A model generated the notes under the pieces. It had not been told where the DNA came from. It did no database searches and saw nothing but the letters and a program-made list of their open reading frames with translations. A stretch of DNA of 64,000 nucleotides from Deminuibacter sp966424055. GTDB taxonomy: Bacteria; Bacteroidota; Bacteroidia; Chitinophagales; Chitinophagaceae. The position numbers and the translations under genes were made by a program. Below, piece by piece: positions 27,101 through 34,265 of the stretch (the stretch's first letter is position 1; each line of letters starts with the position of its first letter). The stretch is from positions 1 through 64,000 of the forward strand of contig CBJLMB010000013.1 in NCBI GenBank assembly GCA_966424055.1. Reading direction: 5' to 3'.

Positions 27101-28491
27101 AGTTTACGCCCAAAACTTTCACTTCAGTCATTCATGGTATACTGGTTACAGTTTACCATTACCGCACACATACCGAGATACCTGCCAATGAATACACCAC
27201 AACCACGCTGGACCTGTTCACGCCCAATTGCTCGGCAGGCGCTTCCTCTTCCAATGTTCCACCAGGTGGCAGCGAAGAGGAAAAACAACTGGACCAGTGC
27301 GATAAAGGAGAACTGCCGCGTGAACAATGCGATGAGCTGTACGACAGGGTGATCAGGCGGTTTGGCAATAATGAGCGCGATTTGAATATCAATCCCGATA
27401 ACGCCAGTGAAGACAGGATAAGGGAGGATGATGCGCCCATTTCAAGCACCTTCCGTAGAATGTACAACAGGCTGGACAGCTGGGATATTTACATGTACAA
27501 CAAACATCCCGACTGGTACCAGGATTTTGACAGCCTGTTTGGTGTGAAAAAGAAGAAAACGGAATGGCAGAAAGAACTAAAAGATAAAACAAAAGAATAC
27601 AAGCTGGGCTTCAGGGATGTGCGCAATAAGGACAGGGCGGTTAATGACCTGCAGGAAAAATTCAGGCGTGAAATTCTGCAGGATATGGAAAACCGCATCA
27701 ACACCCTGAACCGGCAGATCGCAGGATGGTATAAAATAAAAACAGGCAGTGATGAAGATATTGATACCATTATTGAAAGAGTGCACCGCGAAGGCACAGA
27801 AATGTGGAGAGCAGCCTGGCGGCAGGCTATCCTGGCGGTGAACCGTATATTGTCAAGGCTATGGCCACCGGCTAAAGCACGCATCATTGATTGGGTGGCA
27901 GCCCAGCGGAAAGCCTATCCAGGCAAAGATCTCGGTGGAACAGTAGGAGAGCTGGATTATGTGGGTAGCCTGGCAACTGGTGTAAAAGGTGCGCCCAAGC
28001 AATTCTCCCGGTTCAACCCGGATAAGTTTGATGTGGACGCAAATGTTGAAGCACCGCCACTTGAAAAATTTGCGATCAATATCCGCCATATATCCCCTGA
28101 TAAAGGCCGTATTTTTGCATTGGGGCAACAAACAGGTATTACACCATTAGAGCAGTTTTGTAAACAAACCCAACAGGAGCTGCTGAGCGTTAAAGGCTAT
28201 AATGATGATGAAAAAGATGTATTCGATGTGGTGATCAAATCTTCCGAGACACCTTCGCAGCAGCGTTCAAGCAATGCAACAGCCAGGATCTATGCCCTCC
28301 GGAACAACCCTTCATTCGGGGAAGCGAGATACAACCAGATGATCAAAGACCTGCGAACCGCCGGCCTGGTTACACCCGTGGAAGAAACGGTGAATGGTAA
28401 AAAGATCAGTTCCTGGCAGGTGAAAAACGATTTGACCAATACAGAAGAGGTACAATTCAATGCCATTGTAAGCAGGTACGAAAATCCATAA
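24175..28491 (+). CDS. Mosaic DUF4157 (eCIS core domain) effector candidate
   Basis: A 1438-aa multidomain protein. Residues about 58-85 hold the segment LSVGAPGDTYEKEADSMADK seen before DUF4157 domains. Residues 105-235 hold four CAACEKE-type motifs. Residues about 265-345 are the DUF4157/eCIS-core domain with the zincin-like HELTH motif near residue 335 (LLAHELTHVVQQG). Residues about 370-450 are Ala/Gly-rich with a repeated YNYGAAGV motif. Residues about 465-720 are Gly-rich and strand-forming. Residues about 775-870 are cysteine-rich with CGPNC then DGCREHDAAFDW, resembling a phospholipase A2 active-site helix. Residues about 1259-1300 (GELDYVGSLATGVKG, then FDVDANV) resemble a nucleotidyltransferase-type toxin fold. 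DUF4157 proteins are commonly eCIS-linked toxins, so this is the prime cargo candidate. The catalytic assignments are inference. Confidence 0.85.
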   Translation: MKAPESSTAASRAAQVQRKAAGSFFKKGEGAFFGKNDQPAFFEQAASSTKQAAVQTRLSVGAPGDTYEKEADSMADKVVQRLSEPHSVQAKAIAPVGAITPLVQTKCAACEKEEQLQKKEEEQEPLRRKPIFESEAKPFAEEHVQRKCAACEKEEHLQKKAILPQRVSYTPPVSGSGDTTVQRCAACEKEEKLQKSEEDAMQEEPLQRKPVFEDKLPGLQKLAIQRKCAACEAKEKEEKGIQRKSFNSSAVSSGSVEQTLNTSKGGGAALPGSLRSNMESAFGSDFSGVRIHTDSRAIQMSTDLRAHAFTHGNDIYFNQGKYDTQTAAGKHLLAHELTHVVQQGFAPRVPQVQRSPWDDFVDTVSDAADATGEALSNAGHAVADTASAAGSAIYNAGQTAYNYGAAGVHAAGDALASAGETIYNYGAAGVEALGEAATAAADWLASEAGAALKSFVALFGGSISISSAGLEITLPRMCPIDAMPFSRKLKTMQKKFMVPVLRLPIAPGIFVTGQVGLTGSLQPEIQLQLGPFCLNGGHILINPLTSSYSISGSVSFTGAAALGAELRGGVRGELGLDGVVVVGGVPIPIKIPLLGVEGGLAGLVRGIGAGTYELGGSLMYSGGTITATSAQRLDIGLAGDLYAGAYAQLDVLGKNLCRIYWQPYEWHGGIAGSIGLSADLAITTGGFPSISLGLDAPSFDSIPFDQIPLAISREGFSDDCPIKDKICELLDALGLLPSKNGGSWDWAATGHGGTYGPGARLGGPLDVYQRDPKITSGSTCRGACGPNCDTCEHHATYSYVDPVSGETWQYTNFEDCNSNDGCREHDAAFDWAADKKGETGKWAIIMPWHMAANIECTCHNLAGNCMAWIAGLPPYDMKMFFADTAVKVSSTAPPSLPPVGPGVTHSSQPIGEWGPDFYHYSAKPPSGNFKAGGERWTDYHTNCRAEAQAATGVGDAFSYISVLSDKVADKYLNRGQFTPKTFTSVIHGILVTVYHYRTHTEIPANEYTTTTLDLFTPNCSAGASSSNVPPGGSEEEKQLDQCDKGELPREQCDELYDRVIRRFGNNERDLNINPDNASEDRIREDDAPISSTFRRMYNRLDSWDIYMYNKHPDWYQDFDSLFGVKKKKTEWQKELKDKTKEYKLGFRDVRNKDRAVNDLQEKFRREILQDMENRINTLNRQIAGWYKIKTGSDEDIDTIIERVHREGTEMWRAAWRQAILAVNRILSRLWPPAKARIIDWVAAQRKAYPGKDLGGTVGELDYVGSLATGVKGAPKQFSRFNPDKFDVDANVEAPPLEKFAINIRHISPDKGRIFALGQQTGITPLEQFCKQTQQELLSVKGYNDDEKDVFDVVIKSSETPSQQRSSNATARIYALRNNPSFGEARYNQMIKDLRTAGLVTPVEETVNGKKISSWQVKNDLTNTEEVQFNAIVSRYENP

Positions 28492-28499
28492 TCCATTCA

Positions 28500-29399
28500 A
28501 TGATGAGCGATGTATTAACGACATATTATTACCTGTTGCCTTTTAGCAGCCAAAAGGAACTGGCTTCCATCACCAATGAAGGCAGGGTACGGTTACTGGA
28601 AAAGATCCTGCGCCAGGCCCCTTCCGAAAACAACTGGCAGGCAGTGGCTGAATTATTTGCCTCCTGGCCGGATTCAAATGAAAAAATGCAGGCCCTGGAT
28701 TATGCCAACCGTTTATTACACTCGTGGGACGATAGCCTTCGCCATCTCAGCTCTTCATGGCGCTATTTATATAAACACAACGGCCTGGCAACGCTTGCAA
28801 AAATTACCCGGCGCATTTCGATATACCAACGGCAGGCGAATGGAAATGAGGAATTAAAAAGAATAGCCGGCTCGCCGCTGGCAGAGAACATCCTGTGGCT
28901 GGAAATAACAAAAAGCGAAATATACACAGATGCACTGCGCATACTGCTTGGTTCCGGTTATATGAACAATCTGCAGGTACTGTCGTTTTCGGATATAACA
29001 CTTTCCGGAGATGATATTCACCTGCTTTTCAACGCAGCCTGGCCCAGCCTGGTAATGCTGAGAATGAAAGAATGCGGGCTGAAAAATGCAGCTATTGCAT
29101 TATTGTTAAAAGCCCCTTTTATACAACACGTGCGCGAGCTGGATATAGCGCACAATTTACTTGACAATGAAACCGTGGCATTGCTGGCAATGGCTGATAC
29201 CATCAGTCATATCCGCGTACTGCGGCTGAAAGGGAATTTTATCAACGACAAGGGAGCGGCTATGCTGGCGGCTATGCGCAACCTGCAGCACCTGGAAATA
29301 CTGGATATCAGGGGCAATGTTTTATCGGCAGCAGGGGTGCGTATTATCAGGGATTCGCCTTTGCTTAAACAGGTAAAAATACTGGCAGATATTGTTTAA
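28500..29399 (+). CDS. Leucine-rich-repeat protein
   Basis: A 299-aa protein. Residues 1-140 are helical without a clear family. Residues about 150-295 form five or so ribonuclease-inhibitor-like LRRs of about 26-28 residues (LQVLSFSDITLSGDDIHLLF; LVMLRMKECGLKNAAIALLL; VRELDIAHNLLDNETVALLA; IRVLRLKGNFINDKGAAMLA; LEILDIRGNVLSAAGVRIIR). There is no signal peptide. Two start codons stand in tandem at 28500 and 28503. It begins eight bases after the DUF4157 effector candidate, a position typical of an immunity, chaperone or adaptor partner, though none of these can be shown. LRRs normally bind other proteins. Confidence 0.85.
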   Translation: MMSDVLTTYYYLLPFSSQKELASITNEGRVRLLEKILRQAPSENNWQAVAELFASWPDSNEKMQALDYANRLLHSWDDSLRHLSSSWRYLYKHNGLATLAKITRRISIYQRQANGNEELKRIAGSPLAENILWLEITKSEIYTDALRILLGSGYMNNLQVLSFSDITLSGDDIHLLFNAAWPSLVMLRMKECGLKNAAIALLLKAPFIQHVRELDIAHNLLDNETVALLAMADTISHIRVLRLKGNFINDKGAAMLAAMRNLQHLEILDIRGNVLSAAGVRIIRDSPLLKQVKILADIV

Positions 29400-29429
29400 A
29401 AACTTTAACTGGATCATTAATACTGTACT

Positions 29430-30212
29430 ATGCCCATCATCTCTATCGCCATACAAAAAGGTGGCTCCGGGAAAACCACTACTGCATTGAACCTGGCAGC
29501 AGCATTGCAACGTTCGGGTGAACAGGTATTGCTGATCGATGCTGACCCCCAGGCCAATCTTACACAGTCGCTGGGTATCGCGGAGAATGCAGGCAGGAAC
29601 CTGTATACGGAACTGAAAAAGGAGATGGCTGGTGAAAGCAGCTCCTTGTCTGAAGTAATTGTGCGGGCCTCCAACGGGCTGCACCTGGTGCCTGCCTCAC
29701 TGGAGCTGGCCGGCGCTGAGCTGGAACTGGTTAGTATTTATGGCCGCGAACAGGTGTTCTCCTGGTTGCTGGAACAGGTGAAAGATCAATACGGCTATAT
29801 TTTTATCGATTGTCCCCCGGCATTTGGCATGCTAACAGTAAATGCACTGGTGGCCAGTGATTATGTGTTGATACCATTGCAGGGCGAATACCTGCCACTG
29901 AAAGGGGTGCAGAGTTTTCTGCATCATTTCACCACCATAAAAAAGAAGCTGAATGCCAAACTGGAACTGCTGGGACTGCTGCTGGTGAAATTTGATGAAC
30001 GCAAAAAAATGAACCGGCAGGTACAGCAGCAGTTACAGGAGCAATACCCGCAACACCTGTTCCGGTCAACCATCCGTACCTGTATTGGACTGGCAAAAGC
30101 ACAGGAAGCAGGCTCGGATATTTTTTCTTTTCATGCCGGCACAACGGCCGGTAGTGATTACCAGCAGCTGGCTTCAGAGCTGCATAAGCGGGTAATCGGG
30201 CCTGCAGGCTGA
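29430..30212 (+). CDS. ParA/Soj-family ATPase
   Basis: A 260-aa ParA-family P-loop ATPase. It has the deviant Walker A QKGGSGKTTTALNLA at residues 8-22, with both signature lysines. The Walker A' region LLIDADPQANLTQSLGI follows, then a Walker B-like YIFIDCPPAFGMLTVNAL. ParA proteins form ATP-dependent dimers that bind DNA or surfaces and position plasmids, chromosomes or large protein complexes. No ParB or parS site is seen nearby. It sits within the injection-system locus, between the LRR and second DUF4157 genes, so it may position or time particle assembly. A plasmid-partition remnant is the alternative, but no replication gene is present. Confidence 0.92.
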   Translation: MPIISIAIQKGGSGKTTTALNLAAALQRSGEQVLLIDADPQANLTQSLGIAENAGRNLYTELKKEMAGESSSLSEVIVRASNGLHLVPASLELAGAELELVSIYGREQVFSWLLEQVKDQYGYIFIDCPPAFGMLTVNALVASDYVLIPLQGEYLPLKGVQSFLHHFTTIKKKLNAKLELLGLLLVKFDERKKMNRQVQQQLQEQYPQHLFRSTIRTCIGLAKAQEAGSDIFSFHAGTTAGSDYQQLASELHKRVIGPAG

Positions 30213-30265
30213 AGTGATGATAAAATGATTTTACATGCTGCTGCTTATATTCTAAACCAGTTTTT

Positions 30266-32071
30266 ATGTCATATCGTTCCCGTTTATACAACCATCGCAA
30301 TGCACAAGCCCCCGATGTGCAGGAGAAACCTTTTTTCACCCGGCAACAGGAGGCAGATAAGAATAAAGGCAAGGCTGCTTTCTTCCAGTCCAGCGGCCTG
30401 GCCGTGGGTGCACCAGGTGATCAATACGAACAGGAAGCCGACCGCGCTGCTGATAAGGTGATACATCATTCTGGTGCATCGCCTGCAGTGCAGAAACAGG
30501 AGATCAGCAGTATACAAAGACTGGCCGTTCCAAAGGAAGAAGACGAAGTAAGCACCAACGACCAGCGCATGCGGCAGGACAGGGAGGTGCAGCGCAAGCC
30601 GGATATCCATCTTTGTCCTGAATGTGAAAAAGAAAAAGAAAAAAAAGGCGGCAGTCCTGCAGTGCAGAAAAAAGAAACGGAGGGTGGCAGTACAGCGCCT
30701 GCGCATATAGCCGAGGCCATACAGCATACAAAAGGAAAAGGACAGGCATTGCCAGCTGAAACACTGGCTTATATGAATCATTCATTTGGTGCTGATTTCA
30801 GCGATGTGCATATTCATCACGATGAACAGGCTGCAGGGATGAACCAGGAATTGTCGGCCCAGGCATTTACACATGGCGGTGATATCTATTTCAACAAAGG
30901 CAAATACAATACATCGAGCACTGAAGGAAAGTTTTTACTGGCACATGAATTAACCCACACCATACAGCAAGGTGCCGTTGCACAGCAGGGTGGAGAAGCT
31001 GCGGCGCAGACCGCCGGTACTGCTGTGCAAAAACAGGCAGTAGCCGGTGGTGGCGCTGCGGCTGCTACCTGCAGCATTCCTGCAGGCTGCCCGTCTAGCT
31101 TTTGCTCGCCTTTTCCTAATGTGGCATTGGCGTATGCAGCAAGAGAAGCGATGGCCAGTACTTTACTGGCCGGTATTGCTGTTGCGGTGAGCCCCAGGGT
31201 AGTGCCTTTGTGGTCGCAATACCTGTATGGTGGTACAGCGCCGCAAAACCTGAGCTCCCGCTTTGGTGCTGATTTTACAAGTTCTGCCACAACAGCCGAT
31301 TCAACTGTTTTTTTGGTGAATGCCCTGCGTGCGCAACTGCTTTCGTCACCACCGGTATTTCCACCCGGCATCAATACCATTACCCTCAGCCTGTCTTCGC
31401 TTATCCCTGCGGCAATAGCAGAACTGGATGACCCTGCAAGTGCAAATGTGATGGACTTTAATGTGATCGGCGAAATACCGGGTAATATAGCAGGCGGCGT
31501 GGGCAAAACGCAATTAACCTGCCCGGTGGGTGCAACACCTTCACCTTTTGATGACAGCCGCAGTGCATCGGGTTCGGTTACCATCACTAAAAATGCTGAT
31601 GGCAGTTTAACCGTGGTGCCGGTGATCAACTATTCAGTTAAAGATACCATCGATCTCTGCCCGGGTAACTGTGGTGCACCGCGCGAACAACTGGCAACGG
31701 TGCCTATGTCGAAAATGGAGGCCAGCGGCATTTCAGGAGATGTTCCCTTTACGGTCGATTTTCCTGCACCTGCATCTGGCGTATCGCCGTTTACACTTCC
31801 GGCAGTTGCACCACCTGCTCCTGCACCACCTGCACCTGCTGTTACTTCAAGGGCCAGGGTGCATGCGCAGCCGTTCCTGCATATCCGCCAGGCGGCCAGT
31901 ACCGGCTCGCCCGTGCTGGGGCATTATCTCAATGCCGAAGAAATAACCCTGGTATGTAAAACAAATGGGGAAAGTGTCAATGGCAACAGTGTATGGATGA
32001 AAACAGACAAAGGCTTTGTTGCTGATTTCTACCTGGTTTATTTAGATTCGAATATTGTGCCTGATTGTTGA
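30266..32071 (+). CDS. Second DUF4157 protein with C-terminal SH3-like domain
   Basis: A 601-aa protein. Residues about 45-70 carry the same pre-domain signature as the first DUF4157 protein (LAVGAPGDQYEQEADRAADK). A single CPECEKEKEKKG motif lies near residue 115. The DUF4157 domain spans about residues 155-235, ending with LLAHELTHTIQQG and its HExxH motif near residue 226. Residues about 260-490 are a secretory-looking, serine/alanine-rich region of unknown fold with a CPGNCGAPREQ motif. A Pro/Ala hinge near residue 515 leads to a bacterial SH3-type domain (about 530-600: HAQPFLHIRQAASTGSPVLG, then VWMKTDKGFVADFYLVYL). It may be a second cargo, a cargo loader or a wall-binding piece. It precedes the AAA+ ATPase by 36 bases. 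Confidence 0.85.
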   Translation: MSYRSRLYNHRNAQAPDVQEKPFFTRQQEADKNKGKAAFFQSSGLAVGAPGDQYEQEADRAADKVIHHSGASPAVQKQEISSIQRLAVPKEEDEVSTNDQRMRQDREVQRKPDIHLCPECEKEKEKKGGSPAVQKKETEGGSTAPAHIAEAIQHTKGKGQALPAETLAYMNHSFGADFSDVHIHHDEQAAGMNQELSAQAFTHGGDIYFNKGKYNTSSTEGKFLLAHELTHTIQQGAVAQQGGEAAAQTAGTAVQKQAVAGGGAAAATCSIPAGCPSSFCSPFPNVALAYAAREAMASTLLAGIAVAVSPRVVPLWSQYLYGGTAPQNLSSRFGADFTSSATTADSTVFLVNALRAQLLSSPPVFPPGINTITLSLSSLIPAAIAELDDPASANVMDFNVIGEIPGNIAGGVGKTQLTCPVGATPSPFDDSRSASGSVTITKNADGSLTVVPVINYSVKDTIDLCPGNCGAPREQLATVPMSKMEASGISGDVPFTVDFPAPASGVSPFTLPAVAPPAPAPPAPAVTSRARVHAQPFLHIRQAASTGSPVLGHYLNAEEITLVCKTNGESVNGNSVWMKTDKGFVADFYLVYLDSNIVPDC

Positions 32072-32107
32072 ACCGCATTTACCCCCGCATCGTAAAACCT
32101 GTTAAAC

Positions 32108-33568
32108 ATGAACACAAGCTATCCTGCCGAATACCTGTACTTATTCAACCTGCTGCAGTACCGCATTTGTATAGCTACTGATGCTGCCTGTAACATGCCG
32201 CAACCCGCAATGCCACCTGTTAATGAATGGGGCGAACATCTTTCCGCTTTTATCACGGCAAACCAGCTGGATGAGCAGGCCGCTGTTCTGTTGCTGCTGG
32301 CACTGGCACCACACGTATATCCGCATTTGCTGGATGAGGCCATTGGCGATAAACTGGAAAGAATGAACTTTCCCAAGATCGGCGGCACGCATGGAAAAAA
32401 TTTCAGGGGATTTCTGCCAACAGGTGAAACCGCTTTTTTTGTGCTGGCCGGCGAAGATATTGATGCACGCAGGCAGGTGCAGGCATTGTTTGGGGCAGAT
32501 CATCTTTTCGCAGAAAAGAAAATTGTCTGGCTCGAACCATTGTCTGAGGGAGAGCCGCCCATGCATGGCCGTATCATCATCTCGCAGGATTATGTGGAAT
32601 GGCTAACGCTGGGCAAACATGTTACACCACATTTCAGCATCAGCTTTCCCGCGCGCCGCATACGCACGGCACTCAGCTGGAGCGACCTGGTGATCAGCGA
32701 AGAGCTGAAAGCTCAGATCGATGAACTGAAAAACTGGCTTCAGTACAACGACCAGCTGGTGAACGATTGGGGTATGCAGCAACGTGTACGGAAAGGATAC
32801 CGTACTTTATTCTATGGGCCGCCAGGCACCGGTAAAACATTTACAGCAGGCCTGCTGGGCAAAGAAGTGGGGAGGGAAGTATATAAAATTGATTTGTCGA
32901 TGGTCGTGTCTAAATACATCGGTGAAACAGAGAAAAACCTGGAACTGTTGTTTGCCCGTGCTGAAGACAAGGGATGGATCTTGTTTTTTGATGAAGCAGA
33001 TGCATTGTTCGGTAAACGTACCAGTGTACGCGATGCGCACGATAAATACGCGAACCAGGAAGTGTCTTACCTGTTGCAGCGTATAGAAGACTATAATGGG
33101 CTGGTTATCCTGGCCACCAATATGAAAAACAATATTGATGATGCTTTTGTAAGGCGTTTTAATTCTATCCTGAAATTTTCTTTGCCCGATACAGAAGAAC
33201 GTGCCCGGATCTGGCGGCTGTCTTTTCCGCGAAAGGCGCAGTACCTGCAGAAATATATTGAGCCGGGTAATGAAACTGTTTCCCGGGAAGTGGTGGATAT
33301 ACCGGAAGCCGTAAAAAAATACCAGCTTACAGGCGGAAGTATTTTGAATGTGGTGCACTATGCAAGTATCAAGGCGCTGGAAAAAATGCAGAACGATAAG
33401 CTGATCACTGCAATACTGAACACCTCCGCAGCTGTTGCAGGCAATGGTGCTGATATTTTTAATATCGAAGACATTGCCGATGCCACACCCCGCATGGTTA
33501 TTTACTTAAGCGATGTGCTCGATGGTATTAAGAAAGAACTGATGAAAGAGGGTAAATCATTTGCCTGA
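32108..33568 (+). CDS. AAA+ ATPase of the eCIS (Pvc15-like)
   Basis: A 486-aa protein with a helical N-terminal half and a single AAA+ module. It shows Walker A FYGPPGTGKTFTAGLLGKE near residue 236, Walker B GWILFFDEADALFGKR near residue 291, sensor-1 LVILATNMKNN near 335, and an arginine finger in AFVRRFNS near 347. AAA+ proteins of this type (Afp15/Pvc15) are a constant part of eCIS loci. They are thought to act on cargo or assembly intermediates, for instance by unfolding effectors for loading. It is the last recognised eCIS gene, directly after the second DUF4157 gene. Confidence 0.94.
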   Translation: MNTSYPAEYLYLFNLLQYRICIATDAACNMPQPAMPPVNEWGEHLSAFITANQLDEQAAVLLLLALAPHVYPHLLDEAIGDKLERMNFPKIGGTHGKNFRGFLPTGETAFFVLAGEDIDARRQVQALFGADHLFAEKKIVWLEPLSEGEPPMHGRIIISQDYVEWLTLGKHVTPHFSISFPARRIRTALSWSDLVISEELKAQIDELKNWLQYNDQLVNDWGMQQRVRKGYRTLFYGPPGTGKTFTAGLLGKEVGREVYKIDLSMVVSKYIGETEKNLELLFARAEDKGWILFFDEADALFGKRTSVRDAHDKYANQEVSYLLQRIEDYNGLVILATNMKNNIDDAFVRRFNSILKFSLPDTEERARIWRLSFPRKAQYLQKYIEPGNETVSREVVDIPEAVKKYQLTGGSILNVVHYASIKALEKMQNDKLITAILNTSAAVAGNGADIFNIEDIADATPRMVIYLSDVLDGIKKELMKEGKSFA

Positions 33569-33807
33569 CAGGAAACACGATAACGCATATATTGTTTGAA
33601 CCGGAATATTTTTCATACAGGCCAGGTATATACCTAAAATAGAATATGTATTGGAATACATGGTATTTTGTGTAGCAGGCCAGGTGTTTTTACCAAACTA
33701 TGTGGATAAAACAGGTGAAATGGTGACTAAATCGGTAAATCTGTGCGTAAAAACATCTGCCGGAAGCTGTCTGCTTCCTTATTTTTGGAGGACCAACACC
33801 TCTGAGT
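33569..33807. promoter_or_regulatory. Gap with two palindromes before the small TPR-like gene
   Basis: The gap after the ATPase gene holds AGGTATATACCT (33624-33635, perfect palindrome) and ATGTATT-2-AATACAT (33646-33661). The two are 10 bases apart and lie about 150 bases before the next start. They may be operator half-site pairs or RNA hairpins. No clear TAnnTTTG promoter was found, only near-misses with wrong spacing. Confidence 0.35.
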
Positions 33808-34098
33808 ATGGGAAAATTCATTACGCTTGTCTTTGTTATTGCTGCAATGACGGCTATCGTTCTTTTCATTTTTCTCCGCAATAAAAAACGTACTTCTTTA
33901 CTTGGTCTGTATCATGAAGCTGTTCTTCATGAGAACAGGGGGGATTATGGAGGTGCTATTGAGATTTATGAACTGGTTCTTGAACAATCCCGCTCAGTGT
34001 CTTTTAATGACCCGGCTCTTATTCAGCAAATTGAGCATCGCCTCAAAACATTGCGTGCCAAATGTGAGTATGAAAACAGGTTTGTGGTAATGGCTTAA
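33808..34098 (+). CDS. Small membrane-anchored TPR-like protein
   Basis: A 96-aa protein with an N-terminal membrane helix (residues 4-22, FITLVFVIAAMTAIVLFIFL) followed by positively charged RNKKR, so the rest probably faces the cytoplasm. Residues about 28-75 form one or two TPR-like helices (LLGLYHEAVLHENRGDYGGA, then IEIYELVLEQS). The purine-rich GGAGGA stretch lies about 16 bases before the ATG. It ends 45 bases before a strong terminator that separates this region from the downstream glycan locus. No specific role is recognisable; it may or may not belong to the eCIS operon. Confidence 0.6.
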   Translation: MGKFITLVFVIAAMTAIVLFIFLRNKKRTSLLGLYHEAVLHENRGDYGGAIEIYELVLEQSRSVSFNDPALIQQIEHRLKTLRAKCEYENRFVVMA

Positions 34099-34142
34099 GG
34101 CCCTTAGCCGGATGAATATAAGAATAGTTGTTTCGCCAGATA

Positions 34143-34171
34143 AAAAGCGTGCCGTCCTGCGGCACGCTTTT
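34143..34171. terminator. Strong bidirectional intrinsic terminator
   Basis: A perfect 12-bp stem AAAAGCGTGCCG/CGGCACGCTTTT with a 5-nt loop (TCCTG) has a run of A on one side and T on the other. It can therefore end transcripts from both the + strand gene ending at 34098 and the - strand susD ending at 34266. It marks the boundary between the injection-system region and the glycan locus. Confidence 0.93.
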
Positions 34172-34265
34172 AGTTTTTACCGGATAGCCTTTTGTGCTGG
34201 TGTTATTTCTATAGAAACAGCGGCGGATAAAAAAGAGCAGTTTTTTGAAGTGCCTTTTTCTTTCG

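Noticed and set aside
29430..30212. ParA as proof of a plasmid
   Set aside because: No replication initiator, ParB or partition site is visible and the neighbours are eCIS genes, so a plasmid origin is not supported.
30886..31629. Antisense frame inside the second DUF4157 gene (247 codons)
   Set aside because: Shadow of a supported coding strand with no family resemblance.
1742..33568. Type VI secretion system or contractile prophage
   Set aside because: There are no TssJ/L/M membrane-complex genes, no ClpV, and no capsid, terminase, integrase or lysis genes. DUF4255, DUF5908, LysM-Pvc7, DUF4157 and Pvc15-like ATPase together fit eCIS.
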